Below are positions 8,353-20,900 of a DNA stretch of 64,000 nucleotides, piece by piece. The position numbers were made by a program, and so were the translations under genes. Numbering within the stretch: the first letter of the stretch is position 1; each line of letters opens with the position of its first letter. Source of the stretch: Saccharina japonica (lineage: Eukaryota > Sar > Phaeophyceae > Laminariales > Laminariaceae); contig MEHQ01004012.1 in the NCBI GenBank assembly GCA_008828725.1, positions 128,198 to 192,197 of the forward strand. Reading direction: 5' to 3'. The notes beneath the pieces are model-generated. The model searched no databases. It was not told the origin of the DNA and worked only from the letters and a program-made list of their open reading frames with translations.

Positions 8353-11300
8353 ATGGAGGACATCGTCTCCGGCATCAACTTCGCTGCCGAAGAGACACTG
8401 ATCGCGGTGAGTACTACATACCTAAACCTTTCACGTGATGTGCCTGCTACGTGCCAGTTTCTGGTTTTCACGTGATGCCTGCCACGTGCCAGTTTCTGGT
8501 TTTGCTTGGTACTAATTTTAAATTTAGCAGTCGTTCGTTGTTTGTCATCCAGGCTTGCACGATGCATAGTCTTTTATGTAGTGTTAATTTGATGTACATA
8601 CTCCCCATGCATTGATAGACCTCCGTTTCACAGCAAGGCATTTACTTCATGGAAACCCTAAACCTGCTAGAAACAAGAGGCTGCGTTAGATTGGAGTGCT
8701 CTTTTGCGCGTCCGATCATTGATCGCGACTCTGAAACCGCAGGGAAATTATGAACCGTACACTCGCCTGCCTGCCTCCTGGCGCGTCGGGTCCTAGGTCA
8801 AAGCGCGCACCCATTTTATTTTGGTGGTGCAATTTGATTGGATGAGAGGCGTTGGGTAGGTAGAATGGTTGGCGTGCGGTAACCATTGCTTACCGTGCGG
8901 AACTGCCTCAATTTTTGACCCCCAAGGCCGGTTCCGCCCCGAGGCGATGGTACATTTTGTTGTGATGTTGCTTTTTGGTTTTTGAACTTGTTCGAGTAAG
9001 ATAAAATATGTAGGAAAAGCGTAAAAACGACGCCTGTGAGATGGGGGTTTTCGTCAAAACTCATCTTCGGAAGCTGTGTGATCGCGCCAACAAAATCTGA
9101 CACAGCAGTGTTTTGTTCTTGAACTACGTATCGATTTGTACCCGGTTCGAACGATCAATCAAGTATATATTCGCTGCTGTGCGAAGGAAGGTATGTCGCA
9201 AAAAAACGAAATCTATCACTTGAATTGGAGGACGCAAGCAAGACAATCCCCAGGTTCCGTGCCTGGCGCCCCTTCCCTCGTCCTTCACCCACATGTCTCC
9301 TTTAATCCGTCACCTTCCTTGCTCGACTCGACCCTTCCTCTGAATAAATGCAAAAACGCCTCCGCTCTGGTGATTTTCAACGGTCGCCGCCGACAAGAAC
9401 AGGCGTCGTGGGAAGAACATGACACTTTCAAGGAAACCTTGCGGCTCAGCGAGGGCCGCCCGGAGTTCACGTTTTACGACGGCCCTCCGTTCGCAACGGG
9501 GTTGCCGCACTACGGCCACATCCTTGCCGGTGAGATGTTTTTTTCAACCTGGTATTTTTCTGTAAAAATGGGGTCTCGTTTATATTTAACGGCGTTTTGC
9601 TTTCCTTTGAGAGGGGGGGGGAAATGTGTGTAATCACGTCGTGCATGGCCGTGCTCGTATATGGCCATAGACTCTGGCATCCCTGCAATGCTGGGCCGGA
9701 GGGAGCGCACTTGCACTGACCAGGAACCTTGTAACGGTCGTATTGTTTTTGTGTTTTTTGTTGAAATGGGTCTCGACAATCATAAAACAGGCGTTGCTTT
9801 CTTTTTAGGAGGGAGGTGTGGGGGCTCTAGTTTTTGATGATTTGGCCCCCTGGGGCTGATTGTTTTGTTTTCCTGTTTGATGAAGCGTGCGTTCAGCACA
9901 CAATTAGGTCCCGAATTACGCGTTGGTTTGTAGTGTCCCGTAATCTCAGGCCAGCTGTCCTGTGCTGCTACCGATATTGTTGCCACAAAAAGGCCATCCA
10001 ACCTGCCATGCCAATCTTGACACTTTTTGTTTCTTAAAAATCTGTCTTGCTTTGTTATTCTTGTGTCGAATTCATGCTGTCTTGCGTATTGCCCCTCTTT
10101 AGTTGGCGTCCGATATAGCTATCGAAATTAGCACGGAACTATCCGAATTTTGGCACAAAACGGCCAACCAAAGTGACAAAAGTTGACCACCTTCACTCTA
10201 TTTTCACCTCTGCCCGCGCTTTTTTTGTTGGTGTTTATTTTCTTTTTTTGTTTTCCGTCGGATTCATGTTTTTTGTCTTGTCAATCAGGCACGATCAAGG
10301 ATGCGGTTACCCGATACGCCCACCAATCGGGACACTACGTCTCCCGCAGGGCCGGGTGGGACTGCCACGGTCTTCCCGTCGAGTACGAGATCGACCAGTC
10401 TCTCAACATCACTCACCGTGACCAGGTGTGTATACTCCCGACATTTAATGAGGCCGCGGTATAGTTTCGCCAGGTGCCGCTTGGTGTCCGTTTGTTATGA
10501 GATGTCAGTGCAAGAGTAGGCTGTGCCGAACAAGGCCTGCCTATCTGACCTCTCCGAGAGCCTTGTTTTTTTCGTGCCTGATTTAAAAGAAGTATTTTGA
10601 AGAGTTCCCGGTATGCTTGAATATGGAAATTTAATTGTCCGACACGGCCGCCTATTAGAGTCACTGCCTCGCCCAAAAAGCCCCGGGGCGGCCGCGTGCT
10701 CAGCCTCGGGGAAATGGCGTTTGCGGCGCACAAGGCGGCCAATAGAAATTTGCCGATTCGGGGGGTGCATTTATTTGCTCTCCTGATGAAGCGGTGGGCG
10801 CTCTAACAAGCATGCCTGAGGAGGGGATTGGGGTGCTTTATTGCGTCCCGCTCCCCTCATGTCTCAGGGGTGTAAACCACGCCCGACATGACATGCGTCA
10901 TATGCGTTTGATTTCAGTCTCAAAAGTGGTGCTCGTAGGGACTACGGCAGTACGTTTGTTTGCATTCCACAATTTCAGCTTCAGGGAGCCGTCGTTGCAT
11001 GTTTTGATAACGAAGTGGCAAGTATCGAAAGCAACCGCTGCATTTTGTTGGTTACCAAAACCATTGTTTAGAACACACTGTGTATAATGCCTATTAATAG
11101 TTAGTAAGCAGCGATGAAGATGGTTACTCGTTTTTTTTATTATTTTGTTACCGCTGGTATTGCGCTGCCTCAGGTGATGGAGATGGGGATCGAGACGTAC
11201 AACAAGCACTGCAGGAGCATCGTGACTCGGTACTCCAAAGAATGGGAGAAGACCATCAAGCGCCTGGGACGGTGGATCGACTTCGAGAACGACTACAAGA

Positions 11301-11953
11301 CCATGGTGAGGAATGATGATGCTTTGTACCAGGTATCATTTTCATGTACCCGGTGTTGCAATCCCTGATAGCTACAGCAGTGGCATCCCTGCCTCTAGTC
11401 CAAGTGCCGGTATTCGCCGGCCAACAATATCGGCACTAAATATACCGACAACTGGCACTACTCAACAAACACACTGCCACACTGGTTAAGTTAAGCCCAT
11501 CTGTGCCAAACGGGCAACCGACGCTGAAGAGGGACCACTGCTGTATTCCCGAAGGCATTCGGGCACTATTCAACCGGCACTAAAGAGCGACCACTGTTGT
11601 ATACTCGGGGGCATAAGGACATTTTTGGCACTAAAGTGTGATCAGCCGGCACTTCTTAACGCACCCCCGGCCTACCACCAAAAACCCTATTCGCCGTCGC
11701 TAACTAAACCTCACCGTCTATTTTTCGTGTCCGCCCTTCGGCTTTGTTTTTGCAGGACCCTTGGTTCATGGAAAGCGTGTGGTGGGTTTTCAAGACCCTC
11801 GTGGAGAAGGGTCTGGTGTACCGTGGGTACAAGGTCATGCCGTTCTCGACTGCTTGCGCAACCCCTCTCAGCAACTTCGAGGCTGGACTCAACTACAAGG
11901 ACGTGGCCGACCCGGCGGTGGTTGTGTCCTTCCCTCTCAAGGACGACCCTGAG
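8353..11953 (+). CDS. IARS: IARS exons 1-5: catalytic Rossmann fold, first half
   Basis: Residues 1-216. Exon 1 gives the N-terminal INFAAEE segment. Exon 2 carries the signature [20 protein letters not shown], with HYGH as the ATP-binding HIGH motif. Exon 3 continues with [20 protein letters not shown] and PVEYEID. Exons 4-5 hold [23 protein letters not shown] and [17 protein letters not shown], all diagnostic of IleRS rather than ValRS or LeuRS. Intron 3 carries a 255-bp TIR element and intron 4 a copy of a ~150-bp dispersed repeat. Confidence 0.96.
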
Positions 11954-14900
11954 GTGTGTATGCGTCGCGACTGTGTCTTGATAGCAACGTTATGCATTGC
12001 GTTTGCTATTTTACACCTGGTCGTACCTCTTTGCTCGCGTTTTGTGTTTTTTGCTTTGCGCGAGCAAATTTTTGTCGTTATCCAGTGCTTTTTTTGCTTA
12101 TCTGGTCATTAGGTCTGCTTTCGTGTTCCGTGATTTTCACTATTGTACAAGCGGTTTTGGTGTTTTTTTTTCATATATATACCATTATTCTCGTATTTTT
12201 GTTTCTCAATTTTATATACTTGCCGTGATTCTGTTTTTTATTTCGTCGTATATACGAACTGGTGCTTAGTTCTTGTGCGAATGGGTTTTATCGTTTATTT
12301 CGAGTTTTGTGGATGTGTGTTTTTTTTATGTGTTTTGGCGTTCGACAACCGAATCGCCCAACAAGGTCAGGCGAATCCAGGCAAATGGCGTGGCAATTTC
12401 TGCGGTGCCAGGTCCAACACAACGAATTTTTATTTTTAAGCAAGTATTTTACCCAGCAGCCTAGCGGAGCGTCGCGGTAACTCGGGACAGACGGCCGCCT
12501 ATTAGAGTCACTGCCTCGCCCAAAAAGCCCCGGGGCGGCCGCGTGCTCAGCCCCGGGGAAATGGCGTTTGCGGCGCACAAGGCGGCCAATAGAAATTTGC
12601 CGATTCGGGGGGTGCATTTATTTGCTCCCTCGGTGAAGCGGTGGGCGCTCTAACAAGCATGCCTGAGGAGGGGATAGGGGTGCTTTATTGCGTCCCGCTC
12701 CTCTCGTGTCTCAGGGGTGTAAACCACGCCCGACATTTGATCGACAAGACTCTGCTTTTGATATTTTTTGCTCGGGGGGAAGCATGCTCTACTTGTGAAC
12801 GTGGAGAAAAAACACATTACTTTTTTTTGTACGCACACCGTCTGGGGATGACGCGATTGGTGTTACGAGCGAAAAAAAAAAGGCTTTTAGTGCATGGTGT
12901 TTGTGCTCGCGCCAGGAAATCCTTGGGATGTGTATTCTATTTTTTGCGCAGTATTTGTTCCTGAAGTCGACCAACTGAGGATTAAGTTTTTCTCGGCCGT
13001 TTGCCCCAATAAAAACAGTTCAAGTTCCCCTGTGGTAGGGATGCAGATGACTGATCATTTTAATACGACCGAATTTGGGGTGCATCAAGTTTCATTGATT
13101 CTTCGACGTAGATGTAGCAGCAGCTGCTGTAGCACACATGGATACGCACACCGGTCCGTAACCACGATGAATAGGTTTTCCCGTGGAAATCCGCCCTCGA
13201 GCGTGCCACGCCTTCTTGGCCTTGTTGAGAGTTTTCTGATGGTTATGTACGGCTGTGCTTTTTTTTCTCCTTCCTTTTTTGGTTTTGGCGTGAACAATTA
13301 ATGTATTTTTTTCAGGTGAGCCTGCTGGCGTGGACAACCACTCCATGGACATTGCCGGCCAACCTCGCTCTCTGTGTTAACAAGGAGTTCGAATACATCA
13401 AGCTGAGGTAAGGAACGCGCACGTGATGCTGCAACGTTTTTGTAAAAATGTTTTTCATTTTTTTGCCTTATTCTGGCGTCGGCGTCACAGGTGATGAGAC
13501 GTCGCCTGTCCTATTTTTTTTCCCCCATCTGGGTTTCGGCTTCTTATGTGTTGAGTTTCATGTAAGTCGGCAGAGTTCCGGTTGTTTTTATACATGACAT
13601 CAAATTGTATTTTTTTTGCTCACAAGTTTTTGGATTTGGAGCGATGTAACAAACCGCACTCCGTGACAAACTTGATATATTCTTCGATCGGCTATGTACA
13701 TACAGTAGTGTAGTCTGTTGACGTCACTTCAGAAAAGAGACAGATTTTGAAGAAAAGGTGTTGCTTTCGCGTATTCACGAAACAGGAATATCATTATTTT
13801 ATGTCCGGCACGGCCGCCTATTAGAGTCACTGCCTCGCCCAAAAAGCCCCGGGGCGGCCGCGTGCTCAGCCCCGGGGAAATGGCGTTTGCGGCGCACAAG
13901 GCGGCCAATAGAAATTTGCCGATTCGGGGGGTGCATTTATTTGCTCCCTCGGTGAAGCGGTGGGCGCTCTAACAAGCATGCCTGAGGAGGGGATAGGGGT
14001 GCTTTATTGCGTCCCGCTCCCCTCATGTCTCAGGGGTGTAAACCACGCCCGACATGACACGCGTCTTGAGAGTTTGATTCCAATTTCCAAGTCAACTGTC
14101 TCAATGTTGTTTTTAAACCACGTCCGAGATTACATGTGTTACGAGTTGGATTGCAATATATCAAAAACAACTGCACAGAACATGTTGTACACCTGGTTTT
14201 TTTTCGGCGTCGTGTATAAACTGCGAGATGCCTGTATCAAGTTTAGGACAGCATGAGTTACGCTTGAAATTCTATACATTTCTCACGCGGGCTCCACTCT
14301 TTCCTTCGACAATGACCTGTCTTTCTTCTCCTTTTTTTTCTGATTTATTTCAAAGAGACGTCAAGAGCGGAAAGGTGTACTACTGCGGCGCCGAGCGTCT
14401 GTCCCAGCTTTACCCGGTTATGCTGACGAAGAAGTACAAGCCGGCCATGAAGGCGGAGCTCATGGAAGGTGAGAGGGTGCAGTAGACTTTCGAAGGTGTT
14501 TTTTTTTTGTGGGTTTTCACCGGGAAGGGAAATACTATTTTGATCGTTTTCTCATATTAATATAATACGTGCCGCGATATTTTCGCGTCTTATTTTTGGT
14601 CTTCAACAGCGGGCATGTTTTGTATCATGCCAATGAGGCTTATTCGTTTTTCGTCGCAGGGGAAGGAGAAGACTTGTGTTTGTTTATCCTCTTATCACAT
14701 TGAAATAACACCGTAACAGTAAGACAAGGAATCTAGTGAAGGGTGTTTTCCTGTTGCTTTTCTGGGTCAAAAACAGGCAGCAGAGGATATTTTATCATAT
14801 TTCCGAGTTTTTGGCTTTGTTTCACCGTTTTTGTTTTTTTTGTTTGTTTTGTTATTCGCAGAACACACGAACACGCCATACAAGCAGTGTATACCTGGTA

Positions 14901-17900
14901 TTAGCAAACACCGCAAGTGAATGCTATAGCCGATTTTCTTTTCAAAACTGAGAGAGGCTCCCATGACTACAGTGGCTACTCTCGAACCAACTCATCGAGA
15001 TGTATCCATACACTCATCGATCTGCGTTAGCACTCTCGCGGTTGTTCAGAAAACCAGCCCGGTAAATGGCCCACAGGGTGTGTATTATCTTTTGCGTTGC
15101 AGTGTGTAATTTGCGCCTGCAGAGTCTTGGCAGAATATATCTATGATAGCGCGATGATGACTTTTATTCCCATAATTCATTCGCAGTGAAACCGCCGACG
15201 CTCACGCACCCAGCCGGGTCCGCGTTCGAGCCTGGGGCCCCAATCTTCCTTGGATGTCTGAGCGCTATCGTATCTATATTCATACACCATGCCGAAGTAG
15301 ACGTGATAAAACTACTGATGTATTGACACAATCGGTTGGTTGGTTCTGTTTTTTTTTTTGTCTCAAACCTTTCGAGAACTTGTCTCACGATTTTGGTGAC
15401 AAAGTACTTGAAATTAGTGCGGGATAAGTTTCGCAGTTTTCAAAATTCGGCCGTAAATGGAAACAGCACGTACAGCATAGGCGGGTGGGTTTTGCCAAAA
15501 ACAGGGTATTATTCGTCTTGTGTGTTTGTGTGTTTTTTTTTCAAGTATACTGGCACACGGTATATATTCACATGGTATTACTAGGACAAATATGAATGTC
15601 CTTTTTGGACAGGGTGGAGAGGTAGGGCGAGCGCAAAGATGATTTTTTATTCCCATAATTCATTCGCAGTGAAACCGCCGACGCTCACGCGCCCAGCCGG
15701 GTCTGCGTTCGAGCCTGGGGCCCCAATCTTCCTTGGATGTCTGAGCGCTGCCCGTCTCTCCTCACCCTTTCCTTTTCCTTTTTTTTTGTTTCGCGGATCC
15801 TATAGTATCATCACTTGAATTGCCGATTACCTGTGGTATGTTGTAAAAACGACAACGTAACTTGATATTCACGTATTTCAAAGTTTTCGCATTCTTGACA
15901 CTCTTGGGGGCTTTTTACGCAGTACCTGAGTCTGGTGTTAGGCGTGTACATGGCAAAAGGTTCTGTCTTGCATACACTTCGAAACTTACCGTTACACGGG
16001 TTTTGCGGCACACCTCTATTGCGCCTGGTGCCTGGTATATTATGTAGCACTCTGAACGAAAATGAAAATACCGTTAGGTATTGATATGAATATGCAGTAA
16101 GGGCTATAGACAGATTTCTTGTGTTTGCCTATTATAGTTGGTCTGTAGTTTGGAGAGAAAGGAGATGAAGCTACGAGTATCATCACTTTTGAGAGAGTAG
16201 AACTACGATTATCACTATCGAGAGAGCGCGAGGATGATTTTTTATTCCCATAATTCATTCGCAGTGAAACCGCCGACGCTCACGCACCCAGCCGGGTCCG
16301 CGTTCGAGCCTGGGGCACCAATCTTCCTTGGATGTCTGAGCGCCCTCTCTAGTGTTAGTGTAATCTCATATCCAACCCTAACGTTTTTTTTTTTTTTCTC
16401 CTTGTCGTTTGTGAGCATTTGTTATTGTGGGGATCTGGTACTTTGGCTGCGGTGCGGCTGTAACTAGTTTTTGCTCGCTTTCCTCTTTCTTTCTTTTTTT
16501 CTTTTTTCCTTGTCGGCTGTGAGCATTTGTTATCGTGGGGATGGCACTTTAGCTGCGGTGCGGCTACAACTAGTTTTTGCTCACTTTCCTCTTTCTGTTT
16601 TTTTACAAATGTATGCTTTGTTAACCCATTTGTACTGTAGTGTGTACATGGATCCTGAATCTGACTTTAGTTGAAGTGTTTTTTTCCTCACGAGGGGAGC
16701 GGACAGCAGTCCTTGAGAACTGGTCCCACGTATTTGGGGGCAAACAAGAGTTAGTGCGGGGTATTTGTACAGTTCTGAATGAGTTAATGCTTGAACGGCT
16801 CTAATTTGTGTGATACTATTTATAATCGAAATGCTGACGTATTGCTGGTTAGTTTGAAATATACTGCTGTACGTCGTTTGGTTGAACTTGAACTGAAAGC
16901 AAAGGAGTTGGAGTTCTCTTGAGGGACGGACGGCCTCGTTTTTTTTGTTTTACACCAAGGATGTTTCCAACCACGAGTGAAACACAGTATTAGCCCCCCT
17001 GCGAATAGTTCCGGTATGTATACACCAAGCCAACAATACCGGCACTAATTACTCCGCACACTGCCACGCTGGTCAATCCCATCCGTGCCTATATAGGCAA
17101 GTGATTCCATAAGACACTCAAGCGGGAGCCGGGAGTACCCAACCGGCTCTATAGCGGGACCACTACTGCTGTAATGGAGATAAGGGAAAAATTAGGGAGA
17201 GAGCCATGATGAGAAAACTACATTCCAACTAAACACCGAAGACCAAGCGGAATCCGGGCCCGACGGCGCAGCAATGCGCAGGAAAGGCTTTGCCCCGTGA
17301 ATGAGCGACCCTTTGTTAACCAGACTCTTAGCTCTCTCCCCCCACCCCTAGCTTCCTCGGCCTCTTATTTGTTTTTGTTTTTTGTGTTAATGAAATTGAT
17401 TGCTGATAACCTCTGAATCAGCTTTTTTTGTGTTTGTCTTGATCTTATTTTTTAGAGTAATGTGTTGTTTTTGTGAGTATTGCCTTCATACACATTGTAT
17501 GTACGTCCCAGTTTTGAATATTATTAGACAGTATCACTCGTATATAATACCAGGTATGCAGTATTCTGGTACAGCTATATTGAGAGGTATGATGTATATA
17601 TATGAGATCGGTATGAAGTGTTTTATTACACAGGTTGCGAGAACAAGTTTCAAGAAAAACAACACTTTCAAAGTTGTTGTCTTTTCTTCTTTTTTCTGAA
17701 TTTTCATGTATGTGTAATAATATTTAGGCCAGAAAACAGAAGGGAGAAAGCATTGATGAGAAAACTACATTCCAACTAAACTCCGAAGAAAACAAGGGGG
17801 CTAAGGGCCCGACCGCGCAGCAATGCGCGGGGAGGTTACGCCCCTGGAATGAGCGATCCATGTTAACCAGACTCTGAGCTTTCTCTTCCTGTTTCTTTGC

Positions 17901-20900
17901 TGTCCTTTTTATTTGCCTTCCTACCGGTAACGTTGTATGCATAAGTATTATTTGTACAACTAGGTGGTACGTGGCATTTTCAAATAGAACATTTGATATC
18001 CGCCCGTTACCATCGTTCGGTCGAAGTATATGCTTGTAGTTTTGGCGCTGTCTGCGAAGTGAACGCGATCGTTCAAACCGAGGTTCCGATTGCGAAGCGT
18101 GGCGTGAAGCAAAGTCAACCCCCCCTAATTTTTCCGTGCACTGCAACGCAAGCAACCCCAACCAACCATGGTACACGCGCGCCTTTCTTCCCGACCGGCC
18201 CGCCTTTTAAACCGGGGCCCTTCGTCGTCCCTCTTTGTCTATCTCTTTATCTTCTCTCTCGTCACTTTCCAGAGTTGGGCAGGGTCAAGGGGTCTGAACT
18301 TGTAGGGCTGAAGTACGTGCCGATGTTCGACTACTTTGCCGACCGCGAGGATTCCTTCGTGGTTGTGGAGGACAACTATGTCACCAACGAGAGCGGCACA
18401 GGCATCGTGCACCAGGTACGGCTGAATAAATTCGGGGAAAAAATATCAAAAGGGTGATACCATTTTTTTATTGTTTTACGTTTTTTACGTGAGGCGGACG
18501 GACGGCCAGGTATGTAGATCGTGTTATCGAACATAATTGCTTTTTTTGTGTTGATTTGTCGTGTGACTCACAGCGGATGTATATTTTTTTGTTATATTTC
18601 TGGGTAAGGTCAACCCTCCAAGACGGAGCAGACAACCTGCTAACAGTTTAGGATGACGAGGAACACATCGCCCACGTGCCCAGTAAATGCAGTCGGGGAG
18701 CTTTGGTCACAATGTGTGTGACTTCGAGATCCCCTGAACCAAGATGCATGGACATAAGTAGGAAACCCTCGTAGACACCTATGCGATATATCCATGTATA
18801 CGAGGAGGAGGAGCGATCCACCCCCTCGTGGGTTTTTTTGTTCTTCTCTCAGGGGTCCTGTTTTCCCTTGAGGACCCTTCTTGTTCTCCTTCGCCGCGGG
18901 CCCGTTGTTTGCTCCGCCGCCGTTTTTTTTTACTCGAACAAGATGGAGTGGGTGCGAGGTATTGCCCCCCAGCCGCCCTGTCTCTTTTCTTTGTTCGGCT
19001 CGCTGTCCCGTTGTTTCCAGAACATCATTTCACACAGCAGCGTTTCACCTCACACAAACGCAGCTGCCCTTTCGCTCGTTCGTCAACGAAGTATTTGCAA
19101 ATATTTCAAGAAGACACCTCAGCTGTCGAGCTCGTTTTTTTTTCCTCTCGACCCTTGAATACCTGCAAGCTTCGTGTGGTGGCCCAATAGTGCTCGCTGT
19201 GTGTGGAAGAATGATGTTTATTGTAGTGTTTGCTGCGTTTTGGGAAATATAGTGGTCGGGCCAGCCCGCCACTTTTGCTTTCTGAGATTTCTCCAGTTAT
19301 CCAGGACCATCTGTCTGCCTGCCCTTCATATGTTTCGTAGCTTAGGTTGAGTGATGGGTTTATCTGGGGTAAGGAGGTAAGGAACCCCCCTCCCCTACTT
19401 TACAATCGATTGTATTTGTATATTGTGTTTGGAGAGATTTACGACTATAACGGATTTTGCTGTATCAGGAGAACAGTAAATTTTGCGCGAAGAACTTTTA
19501 TCGGGACTACTTGTTCGATCGTGCTTTTGGTTGTTTGGATTGTTCGCAGCGGAATGATGAAAACCTTCACAAGGAAAAAAAAAGGCTTGATCTCTTAACC
19601 ATGAGAGCCAATGGCTGTAGGTTCTCTGACTGTCTACGAATTTTTCGACGACCATTATTCGCGGGGTTTTTTTCGTGATGCTTTTGTAGTGACCAGGTGT
19701 CGGTTCTCCCTGCCTACGGGGTTATTTTCGTGATGCTTTTGTAGTGACCAGGTGTCGGTTCTCCCTGCCCTAATATATATAAACCACCTGTCATTTTGTA
19801 TTCATGCACAGATGGAAGTTTTGCGTTTATCGATCGTACATGGAATGTTGGCTTGCATGACGGAATGATGAAAACCTTTCACAAGGAATGGCTTGATTTC
19901 TCTCCATGAGAGCCAATGGCTGTAGGTTCTCTGACTGTTTGTGCGATCTCTTTTCCACGGTATGTATACCTTCAAAGTTTCCAGACCCTTGCGGCCAAGA
20001 CCACTCCGGCTGGTGATGTAAATACATTCACGGTCAGTGTACGAGTAACTGCTTTTTTATTCGCCTGAACTCGGAAAATGAAAATTTAAAACTCTGATTT
20101 TTGTACGGAGAAATAAAGCTATATAGGTAACTCGTTTTTTTTTTTGCTGTTTCTCGGATTTTGTCTGCTTTAACTTTTGCAGTATTTGGTTTATTTTCAT
20201 GATCTTCGTAAAGTAGTTCGTGGATAGTCGTTTCAGGCATACCGGGATGACGAAAACCCTTGACAGGAAACGGCTTGATTCCTCCAAAATGAGAGCCTCC
20301 AAGCTTCCTTGTTGAGGACGCCCCCGAGCCGGGCAACTTCTTCACCCCATGATTATCGGGACGCGGTTACTTGCCCTCCAGCGTACGTCCCCCGCCCGGT
20401 GGACTCGATGTTTCTCGACGCCGCCTTGGAGGATTTTGTCGCGGACACCCAGCATCCCTTCGCAAAGGAGATGCGCACCAACGTGCGTGCCGCTACCGAG
20501 CAGCTGCAGGCTACATTCGAGTGTTACGCGGGCGCAACGCTGCGCCAGGTATTGCGACATGTAGAAGCTGCCCCGGGATCGAGGGAAGCCGCTTCGGCGG
20601 CCCACACCCCCCTGGAACTGCTGCGAAGGGCCCACCTGAACGACAACCGCGCAGAGGCTGTGTTTGGCTCGACCGCTCGGGACTGTCTGATGGCGCCGCT
20701 GCCTCGTGTCGCCGGCAGCCTGGGCCCTTCCCCCGCCATGGTCGCCGTGACCTGCTGGTGTAAACTTCGATAGTTCGGTCCTGCTGTCGACGCCATGTAT
20801 TGATGTACTGCTACCCTCGGGACTCCGTCAAGCGGTACTTCCACGTTGATCGGGCACGAGCGCAACGGTCCGAACCTGCCTGTGATGCAGCCATTCGGTA

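Noticed and set aside
15200-15240. tRNA gene or tRNA-derived SINE because of GTTCGAGCC
   Set aside because: No A box, no cloverleaf and a T-arm stem that does not pair; left only as a weak B-box resemblance.
18781-19252. Three overlapping frames in IARS intron 8
   Set aside because: All are Phe/Ser-rich translations of T-rich intron with no domain; overlapping in all frames.
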